This document shows positions 49,041 to 58,825 of a DNA stretch of 64,000 nucleotides, in pieces. The notes under the pieces are model-generated. The model searched no databases. It had not been told where the DNA came from and saw only the letters and a program-made list of their open reading frames with translations. This stretch comes from Psychrobacter sp. bablab_jr014 (GTDB lineage: Bacteria; Pseudomonadota; Gammaproteobacteria; Pseudomonadales; Moraxellaceae): assembly GCF_016464015.1 (NCBI RefSeq), contig NZ_JACDXT010000009.1:62001-126000 (forward strand), given 5' to 3'. Each line of letters starts with the position of its first letter. The first letter of the stretch is position 1. The translations under genes and the position numbers were made by a program.

Positions 49041-49853
49041 TTAAGAGACCATCCAGCCCATATGTAATAACCCCCAAAAGCCAAAGGCAAAAACGGGCGT
49101 GGCAGACAATAAGGAGTCAATACGGTCTAAAATACCGCCGTGACCTGGCAGTATCGTGCCTGAGTCTTTAATACCAGCACGGCGTTTTAGCATGGATTCG
49201 AACAAATCGCCGAGTACCGATACCAAAATGGTCACCGCCGATAGCGCGACAAATGCTGCAAGGGCGCTGCCTGTCAGCTCAAGCTTATAAATGCTGATAT
49301 AGCCGACGACCAACAACCCTGTGACCAGCCCGCCCAGCAAACCCTCAACGCTCTTGTTGGGCGATACGCTGGGCGCCATCTTTCGGCGACCCAATTTGCG
49401 CCCCACAAAATAGGCGCCACTATCGGCACACCATACCAGCAAGAACACATACATTAGCCACCAAGGCGACTGCTGCCAAAGATAGAACATCGCCGTAATG
49501 GCTGCAGTCAATACAATCACCCCGATTGCAGCCAAATGTTTGCCGTACCAGCGTTCGGTACGCTCAGGAAAGCTGCCGACCCAAAACATGGCCATCAGCC
49601 AAATAGCTAGCGAAGCAACCCACCAGCCGACCCACAACATATCTGCCCATAAAGCAACAATAACAATCACGGCCTCTAGCAGAACAAAGCGTATGGTCAT
49701 CCGCCATTTGGGCATTAGCTTTGTCCACTCATACGCGCCAATGACAGCCCCTATAAACAGAAGTGGGGCAAACAATACGGCGGATTGACTGGCAAACAGC
49801 GCAATACCAACGATAATAATAAGGACGATTGCTGTCTTAATCCGTTGCCACAT
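49041..49853 (-). CDS. cdsA: Phosphatidate cytidylyltransferase
   Basis: Makes CDP-diacylglycerol, the precursor of all phospholipids, at the inner membrane. 270 residues, about eight helices. The CTP transferase signature is SDLFESMLKRRAGIKDSG-like here: GDLFESMLKRRAGIKDSGTI, then LPGHGGILDRIDSL. The upstream DSGAYFVGRKLGRRKMAPSV segment is also conserved. It lies between uppS and dxr, with an 84-base gap to uppS. Confidence 0.96.
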   Translation of the reverse strand: MWQRIKTAIVLIIIVGIALFASQSAVLFAPLLFIGAVIGAYEWTKLMPKWRMTIRFVLLEAVIVIVALWADMLWVGWWVASLAIWLMAMFWVGSFPERTERWYGKHLAAIGVIVLTAAITAMFYLWQQSPWWLMYVFLLVWCADSGAYFVGRKLGRRKMAPSVSPNKSVEGLLGGLVTGLLVVGYISIYKLELTGSALAAFVALSAVTILVSVLGDLFESMLKRRAGIKDSGTILPGHGGILDRIDSLLSATPVFAFGFWGLLHMGWMVS

Positions 49854-49937
49854 AGTGAGTTAACCTTATTATTTCATGTTCTATTATTATAAAAAGACAT
49901 TGTTGTAAAAGGCTTTCCTTGCCCTTAGTCGTGTTTG

Positions 49938-50702
49938 TTATACAACAGGCGGTGTTTGCTGCGCGTCGACTTGTTCACTGGTTTTGCCAAAGCGGCGCTG
50001 ACGTTTAGAGAAGTCATCGAACATACGCTCAAGCTCAGTGGGGGTAAATTCAGGCCATAGCGTATCGGTAAAGAACAGCTCCGCATACGCTGATTGCCAC
50101 AGTAAAAAATTAGAAATGCGGTATTCACCACCTGTACGAATCAGCATGTCTACCGCTGGCACATCCGCCAACTGCACCTGTGCACCCAAACGCTCAGCAG
50201 TAATATCAGCCGTGTCGAGGTTGCCTGCCTGCACCTGCTCAGCCAGTATCCTTGCCGCATTGGCAATATCCCACTGACCGCCGTAGCTGATTGCAATAAC
50301 CAACGTCATCGCTTCAAAATCTGCCGTCTCTCTCTCTGCATCGGCCATTTTTGCTTGTAGTGCGTCATCCAATTGAGTGCGCTCACCGATAAAGCGCAAA
50401 CGGATACGGTGCTTATGCATACGTGGCATTTGCTCATCAATGGTCAATGACAACAGCTGCATCAACAAATTAACTTCGTGCTCAGGGCGCTGCCAGTTCT
50501 CGCTAGAAAAGGCAAAAACGGTCAGCACTTTGACCCCTGATGCCAAGCAATGCTCTACAATCGGGTCTAATGCACGCTTGCCTTCAATATGCCCCTCGCC
50601 TTTGCCAAGACCTTGGGCTTTGCCATAGCGGTTATTGCCATCCATAATGACGGCGATATGTTGTGGCAACACACGGCTGCTGGTTGCAATAGACGTAGAC
50701 AT
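49938..50702 (-). CDS. uppS: Undecaprenyl diphosphate synthase
   Basis: Cis-prenyltransferase that condenses isopentenyl diphosphates to the C55 carrier lipid. The metal/diphosphate site IAVIMDGNNRYGK is at the N-terminus; TVFAFSSENWQRP and the C-terminal RTGGEYRISNFLLWQSAY are diagnostic. ATG 50702 (MSTSIATSSRV) was preferred over GTG 50711. 254 residues is typical. Note Tyr in NNRYGK where most enzymes have Trp (NNRWAK). Confidence 0.96.
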   Translation of the reverse strand: MSTSIATSSRVLPQHIAVIMDGNNRYGKAQGLGKGEGHIEGKRALDPIVEHCLASGVKVLTVFAFSSENWQRPEHEVNLLMQLLSLTIDEQMPRMHKHRIRLRFIGERTQLDDALQAKMADAERETADFEAMTLVIAISYGGQWDIANAARILAEQVQAGNLDTADITAERLGAQVQLADVPAVDMLIRTGGEYRISNFLLWQSAYAELFFTDTLWPEFTPTELERMFDDFSKRQRRFGKTSEQVDAQQTPPVV

Positions 50703-50849
50703 AAAACACACTGCTTATAATAAAAAAGAGAAATGGTCGACGTACGGTTTTAGAATAATAATGCAATAACGCAAATAGCTATTTTTGCCAATACTCTTAT
50801 CTATGGCCGCTATCAGCGCATCCGTACGGCCTTTGACACAATGAACGCT

Positions 50850-50893
50850 AAAAAAGCAGCCGCTGCATTATATTAAAATGCAGCAGACTGCTG
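50850..50893 (-). terminator. Intrinsic terminator after frr
   Basis: On the minus strand AGCAG, small internal loop, GCTGCATT, seven-base loop, AATGCAGC, CTGCT, then TTTTTT. It begins 10 bases past the frr stop and so separates rimO/pyrH/frr transcription from uppS onward. Confidence 0.85.
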
Positions 50894-50902
50894 GATGAAC
50901 GT

Positions 50903-51457
50903 TTATACCGCCATCAGTTCGGTTTCTTTACTTTCAAGTTTCTTGTCGATAGCATCGATAAACTTGTCCGTGATTTTCTGAATATCATCACTTGCGCGGC
51001 GCTCGTCATCCTCAGAAATCTCTTTTTCTTTTGCCAAGTCTTTGATGTCATTCATCATATCGCGGCGGACGTTACGCACAGACACGCGACTGTTTTCAGC
51101 TTCCGCGCGCGCCAGTTTTTGCATATCGCGGCGCGTCTCTTCAGTCAATGCTGGCATCGGCACACGAATCACATCGGCAGTCATCGGGTTTAGACCCAAA
51201 TCAGCTTCACGAATCGCTTTGTCTACAGCTTGCACCATGCTGCGGTCAAACGGCTGTACCAATAGCGTGCGCGAGTCTTCGACGTTGACGCTGGCAACTT
51301 GGTTAAGCGGCGTGTCTGCACCATAGTAGCTGACGGTGACGCTTGATAGCATACCAGGGTGCGCGCGGCCTGTACGTACTTTGCTAAACGTATTGTCCAG
51401 TGCTTCTAGGGTTTTTTGCATACGGGCTTCGCCGTCTTGCTTAATCTCTTTAATCAT
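50903..51457 (-). CDS. frr: Ribosome recycling factor
   Basis: Splits the post-termination ribosome together with EF-G. 184 residues; the conserved [14 protein letters not shown] segment, the [16 protein letters not shown] middle domain and [18 protein letters not shown] helix are all present. It follows pyrH (78-base gap) and is followed by a strong terminator. Confidence 0.97.
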   Translation of the reverse strand: MIKEIKQDGEARMQKTLEALDNTFSKVRTGRAHPGMLSSVTVSYYGADTPLNQVASVNVEDSRTLLVQPFDRSMVQAVDKAIREADLGLNPMTADVIRVPMPALTEETRRDMQKLARAEAENSRVSVRNVRRDMMNDIKDLAKEKEISEDDERRASDDIQKITDKFIDAIDKKLESKETELMAV

Positions 51458-51535
51458 AATCTTGTCCTTATTTTTTTGATAAAGCCACAGGCTATTATTG
51501 CGACTTATTGGGATGAAGAAAAGGCGTATCGATAC

Positions 51536-52261
51536 TTAATGATAAACGTGTGTGCCTTCATTATCACCCATCACGACATTTAATAGCGCATTGGGTTTGG
51601 TCATGTCAAACACTTGTAATGGCACGTTGTGCTCGCGGCATAAAGCAATGGCGGTCAAATCCATCACGCCAAGCTTTTGCTCTAATACTTCATCAAAGGT
51701 CAGGCCGTCGTACTTTTTGGCATCGTCATGTAGGCTTGGGTCTTTGTCATAAACGCCATCGACTTTAGTGGCTTTTAGGATGATGCCCGCTTCGATTTCG
51801 ATACCACGTAGGCATGCGGCAGTGTCAGTGGTAAAGAATGGGTTGCCTGTACCTGCCACAAAGATGCACACTTCGTTATTTTTTAGATAGCGGATAGCAT
51901 TACGGCTGCTGTAGCTTTCAGTCACTTCACCGATAGGCAGCGCTGACATCAGGCGCGTTTTGATGTTGCGGCGCTCTAGCGCGTCACGCATGGCAAGACC
52001 GTTCATGACGGTTGCAAGCATGCCCATTTGGTCGCCTGTGACGCGTCCGACCAGACCTTCTTTTTGTAGCTGTGCGCCGCGGTATAGGTTGCCGCCGCCG
52101 ACCACGATACCGACTTGAACGCCAAGGCCGCGCAAGTGGGCGATAGATAGACTCATTTTATCAAGTACGTCACTGTCAATACCCATGTCTCGGCTGCCTG
52201 CAAGGGCTTCGCCTGAGAGCTTGAGCAAAATACGCGAGTAACGAGGATTTTTGTCCGACAT
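51536..52261 (-). CDS. pyrH: UMP kinase
   Basis: Phosphorylates UMP to UDP in pyrimidine nucleotide synthesis. 241 residues of the amino-acid kinase fold: [46 protein letters not shown], and [12 protein letters not shown] near the middle. In E. coli pyrH lies in rpsB-tsf-pyrH-frr; here rimO takes the upstream place. Confidence 0.97.
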   Translation of the reverse strand: MSDKNPRYSRILLKLSGEALAGSRDMGIDSDVLDKMSLSIAHLRGLGVQVGIVVGGGNLYRGAQLQKEGLVGRVTGDQMGMLATVMNGLAMRDALERRNIKTRLMSALPIGEVTESYSSRNAIRYLKNNEVCIFVAGTGNPFFTTDTAACLRGIEIEAGIILKATKVDGVYDKDPSLHDDAKKYDGLTFDEVLEQKLGVMDLTAIALCREHNVPLQVFDMTKPNALLNVVMGDNEGTHVYH

Positions 52262-52385
52262 AAGGGCACCTTTGTTGTTAAGCTATCATGAAACTTCAAA
52301 CCGTTTAGCGGCACAGCCCACCGTTCGATGGGCTAAATTGCGCTAATTGTAGCAAAAACCATTTGCTTTTGGGCAATTTTCCCGC

Positions 52386-53939
52386 TTACTTACCAGCCAC
52401 AGCGGGCTGATAACTGGCGAATAAATCATACTCGCTGGCGTCATCAATGGTGACGGTTAAGAACTGACCGACCTTGACCGCTGGGGTAATCTCATCGACA
52501 TAGACATGACCATCAATCTCAGGCGCGTCGGCGTAGCTGCGGCAAATGGCGATGTTTTCTTCTGCGTCAATCTCATCGACCAATACAGTCATGGTTTTGC
52601 CGATTTTTTCTTGCAGCTTTTGCGCGCTGATTTCTTGCTGCACGGCCATGAGGCGCTCGTAACGGTCTTGCTTGACGTCTTCGGGCACATGATTTGGCAA
52701 GTCGTTTGCCACCGCGCCTTCGACTTCTGAATATGTAAAGCAACCCACGCGGTCAAGGCGCGCTTTTTTGAGCCAGTCGAGTAGGATTTCAAAGTCTTCT
52801 TCGGTCTCGCCTGGGAAGCCAACGACAAAGGTAGAGCGAATCGCAATGTCTGGGCAAATGGCGCGCCATGCGTTGATACGCTCTAAGGTGTTTTCGCTGT
52901 GCGCGGGGCGTTTCATGGCTTTAAGCACGCTTTTGCTGGCATGCTGGAATGGAATATCCAAGTACGGTAGCAGCTTTTGCTCACTCATCAGCTCGACCAC
53001 TTTGTCGACGTGCGGGTACGGATAGACGTAATGCAGACGCACCCAGATACCAAGCTGGTTTAATGCTTTGCACAGGTCATAAAATTTGGATTTAATCGGC
53101 ATGCCGTTCCAAAAGCTGGTCTTATATTTTAAGTCCAGACCATAGGCGGAGGTGTCTTGCGAGATAATCAGCAGCTCTTTGACACCCGCTTTTTTTAGCG
53201 CCGCAGCTTCAGTCATCACCTCATCAATCGGACGTGAGACGAGGTCGCCGCGCAAGCTTGGGATAATACAAAAGGTGCAGCGGTGGTTACAGCCTTCAGA
53301 GATTTTAAGATAGGCATAATGATTGGGCGTTAATTTAATGCCCGCATCATTAATCAGGTCGATTTTTGGGTCATAGCTTTTATTGTCTTGTACGGGCTTT
53401 GGCACATGGTGCGAGACGGCGGTAATCACTTCGTCATACGCGTGCGCGCCTGTCACCGCAAGGACGGATGGGTGCATGTCACGGATTTTGTCCGCATCTT
53501 TACCAAGGCAGCCTGTAACGATAACTTTGCCATTTTTGTTAATGGCTTCGCCAATGGCGTCGAGCGACTCTTGTACCGCTGACTCAATAAAGCCGCAGGT
53601 ATTGACGACAACCAAATCTGCGCCGTCATAGTCGCTGGCGACTTGATAACCATCACGGCTTAGCTCAGTGATGATACGCTCGCTATCAACCAATGCCTTT
53701 GGGCAACCAAGGGATACAAAACCAATCTTGGCACCTGCGCTTCTGACAGGTGCGGCGGCATTTTGACTGCTGTCATGACTGTCGCTGATGCTGCGGTTTT
53801 GGTTATGATTGGCTTTGTGGTGATAGGGCTCAGCACTTGGGGTGGCGCTGTTGGGTGTGTATTGTTGTACCGCATCGGTAGCTGGCGGGTTTTGGCTGGC
53901 GGTTGTCTGAGTGACAGACTGACTTAAAATCTTTGTCAT
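52386..53939 (-). CDS. rimO: Ribosomal protein S12 methylthiotransferase
   Basis: Radical-SAM enzyme that methylthiolates an aspartate of ribosomal protein S12. N-terminal MTTase domain with cluster cysteines Cys79, Cys115 and Cys144; radical-SAM cluster Cys217, Cys221, Cys224 (GCNHRCTFC); C-terminal TRAM domain ([20 protein letters not shown]). The first ~70 residues are a Ser/Gln/Asn/Pro-rich extension not found in the ~445-residue standard form; the conserved part begins at [15 protein letters not shown]. No later Met is available before the domain, so the extension is probably real. Confidence 0.96.
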   Translation of the reverse strand: MTKILSQSVTQTTASQNPPATDAVQQYTPNSATPSAEPYHHKANHNQNRSISDSHDSSQNAAAPVRSAGAKIGFVSLGCPKALVDSERIITELSRDGYQVASDYDGADLVVVNTCGFIESAVQESLDAIGEAINKNGKVIVTGCLGKDADKIRDMHPSVLAVTGAHAYDEVITAVSHHVPKPVQDNKSYDPKIDLINDAGIKLTPNHYAYLKISEGCNHRCTFCIIPSLRGDLVSRPIDEVMTEAAALKKAGVKELLIISQDTSAYGLDLKYKTSFWNGMPIKSKFYDLCKALNQLGIWVRLHYVYPYPHVDKVVELMSEQKLLPYLDIPFQHASKSVLKAMKRPAHSENTLERINAWRAICPDIAIRSTFVVGFPGETEEDFEILLDWLKKARLDRVGCFTYSEVEGAVANDLPNHVPEDVKQDRYERLMAVQQEISAQKLQEKIGKTMTVLVDEIDAEENIAICRSYADAPEIDGHVYVDEITPAVKVGQFLTVTIDDASEYDLFASYQPAVAGK

Positions 53940-54103
53940 GGCTGACCTTGCTTACGATAAATGGGCTGGTCGCATTGTACGTTTTTTTTGCCTTAATCAC
54001 CAGTTTTGCGGTGCTAATGCCTTGATTTGTGGTTAAATATCATTTTGAGCGTGTTATTGCACGCCCAAAAACGCATGAGGATAACAAAAAATAGGACAAA
54101 ACG

Positions 54104-55345
54104 ATGCGCCAAGCCGCCACCGATAGCCATACAGACACGGATGCACCTGACTTTGCTTTTATCAACCAGCATTTATTTACCGCGATTTTATGGGTCGATA
54201 GTGACTTGACCATTAAATGGATCAATACGCAAGCGGAGCAGCTGCTTGCCATCAGTCGCGGACGTTTACTGCATCAATCTATTTTAACCTTGCTGACCGC
54301 CCGCCTGCCGTATGACAAGAGCGCGCCCATCCCCCCTGAAAATGACAGCGCGCATTTACTGGCTGAGCGCTTTGCCCAAGCCACGCAGTATCAGCAGCCA
54401 TTTATTGACCACGACCATGTGATTGAGATCAACAGCACAGCGATGGTTTCGGTCGATTACAGCGTGACACCCACCCGCTATCAAGACCAAGACTGCTTTT
54501 TAATTGAAATGTGGGGCAAAGACCGTCAAAGCCGTATTGCAGGCGCGCAAGAAAAACAACAACAGTATGCGGTTGCACGGCATATGTTACGCAGCGTCGC
54601 GCACGAGGTAAAAAATCCTTTGGCAGGCATTCGCGGTGCGGCGCAGCTGCTCGCACGGCAATATCAAAAGCTGTCTCAAACGGCCGATGATAGCGTCAGC
54701 CCACTCGCGCAAACCTCACAAAAACTGCTGGGTTATACCGATATCATCATCTCTGAGACTGACCGTTTAACGCAACTGATTGGGCAAATGCTTGGCTCGT
54801 CACGGCTTCCTGACTGGCAGCCTTTAAATATCCATGAGCCACTTGAGCATGTTTTAACCTTAAGCGCAGGACAGTACCCAAGCGTCAGCGTGCATCGTGA
54901 TTATGACTTATCACTGCCTGAAATGATTGCTGATAAAGACCAGCTGATACAAGTATTTTTAAATCTTATTAATAATGCCTGTGAGTCGATGAGCGAGTAT
55001 CAAGCCAGCTTGGGTGATGACCACGACTATAAGATGCATCTATACATCCAAACGCGGGTGGCGTTTCAGCACACGATTGGCAATCAGCAGCATCGACAAG
55101 TTTTACAAGTGAGTATTGTCGATAATGGCGCAGGCATTGCGCCTGAGATGCTCGGACAAATCTTTTTTCCGATGGTCACGAGTCGTGCCCAAGGTACAGG
55201 CTTGGGATTGTCCATTGTGCAAGATATTATCAGCGGGCATCATGGTATGATTGAGGTTGACTCCACGGCTGGGCGCACGTGCTTCACGCTGTATTTGCCG
55301 TTTTGCCAGCCACATCGCTATACCGAAGCGTCCGCAGCACACTAA
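54104..55345 (+). CDS. glnL: Nitrogen regulation sensor kinase NtrB (GlnL)
   Basis: Cytoplasmic two-component histidine kinase/phosphatase that controls NtrC in response to PII. A PAS domain occupies about residues 20-135 (AILWVDSDLTIKWINTQAEQ). The H-box is RSVAHEVKNPLAGIRGAAQLL, followed by N-box NLINNACESM, G1 DNGAGIAPEM and G2 GTGLGLSIVQDI. No membrane segments. 413 residues; a ~30-residue insert of charged residues after the N-box (YQASLGDDHDYKMH) is a mild oddity. The ntrC gene starts 97 bases after. Confidence 0.95.
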   Translation: MRQAATDSHTDTDAPDFAFINQHLFTAILWVDSDLTIKWINTQAEQLLAISRGRLLHQSILTLLTARLPYDKSAPIPPENDSAHLLAERFAQATQYQQPFIDHDHVIEINSTAMVSVDYSVTPTRYQDQDCFLIEMWGKDRQSRIAGAQEKQQQYAVARHMLRSVAHEVKNPLAGIRGAAQLLARQYQKLSQTADDSVSPLAQTSQKLLGYTDIIISETDRLTQLIGQMLGSSRLPDWQPLNIHEPLEHVLTLSAGQYPSVSVHRDYDLSLPEMIADKDQLIQVFLNLINNACESMSEYQASLGDDHDYKMHLYIQTRVAFQHTIGNQQHRQVLQVSIVDNGAGIAPEMLGQIFFPMVTSRAQGTGLGLSIVQDIISGHHGMIEVDSTAGRTCFTLYLPFCQPHRYTEASAAH

Positions 55346-55442
55346 AGCGTTTGGATAAATACCGCGCTGATTTTTTACGTTACTTTTTTTGCCTTATATT
55401 TGTTGTTTATTTGCGTTAACTTTGCGTTTAAGAGGGTTTTGT

Positions 55443-57191
55443 ATGACTGACAATCTTGCCACTGCCGATACCACACGTCATACGCCATCAAGGCTGTGGC
55501 TCATTGATGATGATGCTGCACTGCGTTTGATATTGGCAGATACGTTTATGGATGCAGGATTAGAGGTCATTCGTTTTACTCAAGCGCAGGCGGCGTGGTT
55601 ACGTCTGAATGATATTTTGGCAGGACAGGCATCCAAAGAGACGTTGCCCGATGTGATTTTGACCGATATTCGTATGCCGCTGATGGATGGCCTGTCGTTC
55701 AGTGATTGGGTGCATGAGCATTTTCCTGAGCTGCCCGTCATTATTATGACCGCGCATTCAGATTTGTCTTCGGCCATTAACAGCTATCAGACAGGCGCGT
55801 TTGATTATCTGCCAAAGCCGTTTGACTTAGATGACGCAGTAGCGCTGGTGGATAAAGCGATTGCCCAAGGGATGCGCACACAGCCAAGCACAAACCTTTT
55901 GACAAACGAAGCGCCCGATACTGCGTCCACCGCAATCGATGATAATCAAAAAGAGCAAACGCCAAAAACACCGCCTAAACCTGTCAGTACGCCAAAACCA
56001 TCCAAACCAATAGATGACGCCGCAGTCGACACGGCGAGTGATACTGATGGCGAGACTCAGTCACCGACAGGCATCATCGGGCAATCGCAAGCGATGCAAA
56101 CGGTGTTTCGCGCTATTGGTCGCTTAGCGTACTCACCCATTACCGTTTTGATTACGGGTGAGTCAGGCACAGGTAAAGAGCTGGTCGCCAGTGCGCTACA
56201 TGAGCACTCCCCCCGTCATGATGCGCCATTTATTGCACTGAATATGGCAGCCATTCCGCATGATTTGATTGAGTCTGAGCTGTTTGGACATGAAAAAGGC
56301 GCATTTACAGGCGCGACCACCCAGCGGCAAGGGCGCTTTGAGCAAGCCAATGGCGGTACGTTGTTTTTGGATGAAATCGGCGATATGCCATTTAGTACGC
56401 AAACACGCTTGTTGCGGGTACTTGCCAATGGCGAGTTTTACCGTGTTGGCGGCAGGCTGCCTGTCAAAGTTGATGTGCGCATCATCGCCGCTACCCATCA
56501 AAACCTAGAGCAACTGGTCAAAAAAGGCACGTTTCGCGAAGACTTATTTTATCGCCTGAACGTCATCCGTCTACCCCTGCCACCGCTGCGCGCGCGCCCT
56601 GAAGATATTCCTGCACTGAGTCACTATTTTTTACAGCAGGCAGGCAAGCAGATGAACACTAAGGTCAAAGCCCTACATCACGACGCGCTCGCCATTATGC
56701 AAGCCTTTGATTGGCGCGGCAATGTGCGCCAGCTCGAAAACGTCTGCCTATGGCTGACGGTCATGGCGACAGGCGATACGATTTTGGCAGAGGATTTGCC
56801 GCCTGAGTTACAAGCGGCTGTTAATAATCAAGCAACGTCACACGACGAGCCTGCAACCATTGCGAGCGATATTCATCAGCGCCCTGAACCCTTTATCCCA
56901 GCTAACAGCGCACCCGTATCCCCCCAAAGTATCTCTAGCACGTTGCCGCATAATTCGACCAACTGGCAGCAGCCATTACGTGCTTGGGCGACCGCTGCCC
57001 TTGCCGCTGGACAGACCGATATTTTGCAAGCCGCCACGCCTGAATTTGAACACGTCCTGCTCACTGCGGCGCTTGAACACAGCGATGGCAAAAAAATCGC
57101 TGCCGCCAAGCTGCTTGGCTGGGGACGCAACACCCTAACACGCAAACTACAGCAGTTCGAAGCCGATGACATGCCACAAAGCGAGGATTAA
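55443..57191 (+). CDS. glnG: Nitrogen regulation response regulator NtrC (GlnG)
   Basis: Sigma-54-dependent activator. Receiver domain with Asp pocket (WLIDDDAALR) and phospho-acceptor Asp75 (DVILTDIRMP); a long Pro/Thr/Lys/Asp-rich linker at about 145-208; AAA+ domain with Walker A GESGTGKE (239-246) and sigma-54 contact loop GAFTGA (286-291); then another low-complexity stretch and a Fis-type helix-turn-helix at the end (KKIAAAKLLGWGRNTLTRKL). At 582 residues it is over 100 longer than E. coli NtrC (469); both linkers account for this. ATG 55443 was chosen over a TTG at 55389. Partner of glnL. Confidence 0.95.
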   Translation: MTDNLATADTTRHTPSRLWLIDDDAALRLILADTFMDAGLEVIRFTQAQAAWLRLNDILAGQASKETLPDVILTDIRMPLMDGLSFSDWVHEHFPELPVIIMTAHSDLSSAINSYQTGAFDYLPKPFDLDDAVALVDKAIAQGMRTQPSTNLLTNEAPDTASTAIDDNQKEQTPKTPPKPVSTPKPSKPIDDAAVDTASDTDGETQSPTGIIGQSQAMQTVFRAIGRLAYSPITVLITGESGTGKELVASALHEHSPRHDAPFIALNMAAIPHDLIESELFGHEKGAFTGATTQRQGRFEQANGGTLFLDEIGDMPFSTQTRLLRVLANGEFYRVGGRLPVKVDVRIIAATHQNLEQLVKKGTFREDLFYRLNVIRLPLPPLRARPEDIPALSHYFLQQAGKQMNTKVKALHHDALAIMQAFDWRGNVRQLENVCLWLTVMATGDTILAEDLPPELQAAVNNQATSHDEPATIASDIHQRPEPFIPANSAPVSPQSISSTLPHNSTNWQQPLRAWATAALAAGQTDILQAATPEFEHVLLTAALEHSDGKKIAAAKLLGWGRNTLTRKLQQFEADDMPQSED

Positions 57192-57277
57192 AGTATAAAA
57201 TGGTCAAAAAATAAGCCATTAAAATCAACTACTTTTATAATCCCTATAAAAAGATGGAAAAAAAGTGCAAAAAAGGC

Positions 57278-57305
57278 TTGCCAAACAAAGCAAACTCTAT
57301 ATAAT
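57278..57305 (+). promoter_or_regulatory. Sigma-70 promoter of the tRNA-Leu pair
   Basis: TTGCCA, 16-base spacer, TATAAT, about 90 bases before the first tRNA. Confidence 0.65.
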
Positions 57306-57394
57306 AGCCAACCACTGAGACGCACTACCGAATCAGTTGTTCTTCATTAAGATATTTGCATTCAAATATATTTAATGATAGAGTAGCGAAAATT

Positions 57395-57479
57395 GGGGCT
57401 GTGGCGGAATTGGTAGACGCACCAGATTTAGGTTCTGGCGCCGCGAGGTGTGAGAGTTCGAGTCTCTCCAGCCCCACCA
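57395..57479 (+). tRNA. tRNA-Leu (anticodon UAG), copy 1
   Basis: 85 bases from GGGGCTG to CAGCCCC-ACCA. Acceptor stem pairs perfectly; the D-loop contains GGTAGACGC; the anticodon stem CCAGA/TCTGG encloses TTTAGGT, anticodon TAG; a long variable arm (GCGCCGCGAGGTGT region) marks a class II leucine tRNA; T-loop GTTCGAGTC; CCA is encoded. Confidence 0.96.
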
Positions 57480-57519
57480 ATTTTCGGATAGTGATTTAAC
57501 TGTCTCATACTGCATACTA

Positions 57520-57547
57520 AGCCTGCTCACTTAAGCAGGTTTTTTTA
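57520..57547 (+). terminator. Terminator after tRNA-Leu copy 1
   Basis: CCTGCT, loop CACTTA, AGCAGG, then seven Ts. Confidence 0.8.
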
Positions 57548-57593
57548 ATCAAACATCGCTGATGTCATCACATACTAAGTGTGGCGTAATATC

Positions 57594-57678
57594 GGGGCTG
57601 TGGCGGAATTGGTAGACGCACCAGATTTAGGTTCTGGCGCCGCGAGGTGTGAGAGTTCGAGTCTCTCCAGCCCCACCA
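57594..57678 (+). tRNA. tRNA-Leu (anticodon UAG), copy 2
   Basis: Identical over all 85 bases to copy 1, starting 114 bases after the end of copy 1. Same anticodon, variable arm and encoded CCA. Confidence 0.96.
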
Positions 57679-57724
57679 TTATTTAGCGATTTGATTATCA
57701 AACACAGGGTATGCAACTAAATAA

Positions 57725-57748
57725 GCCTGCTTGTTAGCAGGTTTTTTT
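57725..57748 (+). terminator. Terminator after tRNA-Leu copy 2
   Basis: CCTGCT, loop TGTT, AGCAGG, then seven Ts; the stem is the same as after copy 1. Confidence 0.8.
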
Positions 57749-57882
57749 GTGCCTGCTGGTTTTGTTATTCGCTACAGCCTATCTTTTTGTTCTGCTTCAC
57801 ACTTTATTTCAATTGCTTATACAATAAACCTGCTTTTTGCGGTTTTTATAATTGTATCCTGCAAGACCTCAATAGTATCTGA

Positions 57883-58779
57883 CTATTTATTGACTTTATC
57901 TATCGCTGCCATCACCGCCAACATATCGCGGCAACGGTTATTTTTGTGCTTTGCAAGACAGCCTTCTATCAGATGTTGCCAATGCGTGTATTCTGCAGGC
58001 AACTTGGGTATTGGCGCTTGGCAATGCTGTACTGCCCATGCGTGCGTTGTGCTTTTTTCTGCCTGCGCGGTATCCATCTGATACGGACGCTGACCCACCA
58101 GTATGTCATACATCAACACGCCAAAGGCATAAATATCGGTCTGCACCGTAGCGGGCTGTCCATGCCAGCGCTCGGGGGCAAGGTAAGCAGGCGTGCCCAT
58201 TGGCGCTGCAGCATCATTATGAATAGGACAACTCAGCGCAAAATCACACAGCGTAATAAAATTATCCTCATTGCATAAAATATTGCTGGGCTTTATATCA
58301 TTGTGTAGCCAGCCTGCGTGGTGCAGTTCATATAAAGCGGCAGCAATGCGTTGTATTATTTTGGGCTTATTTATAGGAGACTGTTGGCGCAAAATCACAC
58401 GTAGGTCACTACCGCAATTTTTTGTGATTAAGACTGTAGCGGTTTGATGATTGGCTAAGGGCAGTGCTGAATAATGTGTAATAACAGGTGGCAAAGGTAA
58501 AGACGACACTGCCAGCAAGCTATTTAAGACATGGATTTCGTGAATTAAGTTGCCAAAGCCAGTAGAGACACCGTCGATATTGACTTGCCATTTGACAATG
58601 ACGCGCCCTTGCTCTGGATGTTGGGCACGCAAGAGACCTTGTACCTGTGACAAACCTGCCTCATCAGACGGCTGATAGCTGATACGCATCGGCGTGATTT
58701 GCTGATAACCACGCGCTTGTAAGGCAAAGATTATTTGGGTTTGATACGCATCGACTTGCGCTCTTATCGGCATTGGCAT
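57883..58779 (-). CDS. Hanks-type Ser/Thr protein kinase, non-RD variant
   Basis: 298-residue soluble kinase. Core residues are present: Lys63 (VIVKW), Glu81, catalytic Asp161, Lys163 and Asn166 in LHNDIKPSN, metal Asp179, and APE at 201-203. Two deviations: the HRD Arg is Asn (His159-Asn160-Asp161) and the DFG Gly is Ala (DFA, 179-181). No Gly-rich loop of the usual GxGxxG form is clear. There is no membrane helix or sensor domain, unlike PknB types. It is divergent from a DUF815 ATPase gene with a 46-base gap, suggesting a shared promoter region. Substrate unknown; probably active. Confidence 0.85.
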   Translation of the reverse strand: MPMPIRAQVDAYQTQIIFALQARGYQQITPMRISYQPSDEAGLSQVQGLLRAQHPEQGRVIVKWQVNIDGVSTGFGNLIHEIHVLNSLLAVSSLPLPPVITHYSALPLANHQTATVLITKNCGSDLRVILRQQSPINKPKIIQRIAAALYELHHAGWLHNDIKPSNILCNEDNFITLCDFALSCPIHNDAAAPMGTPAYLAPERWHGQPATVQTDIYAFGVLMYDILVGQRPYQMDTAQAEKSTTHAWAVQHCQAPIPKLPAEYTHWQHLIEGCLAKHKNNRCRDMLAVMAAIDKVNK

Positions 58780-58825
58780 ACTCTACCTAGCTGTATGATT
58801 TATTGTTTTATCAAGGATAGCCTGT

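Noticed and set aside
57883..58779. Pseudokinase interpretation of the Hanks kinase
   Set aside because: Lys63, Glu81, Asp161, Asn166 and Asp179 are all present; only the HRD Arg and DFG Gly are changed, so activity is likely.
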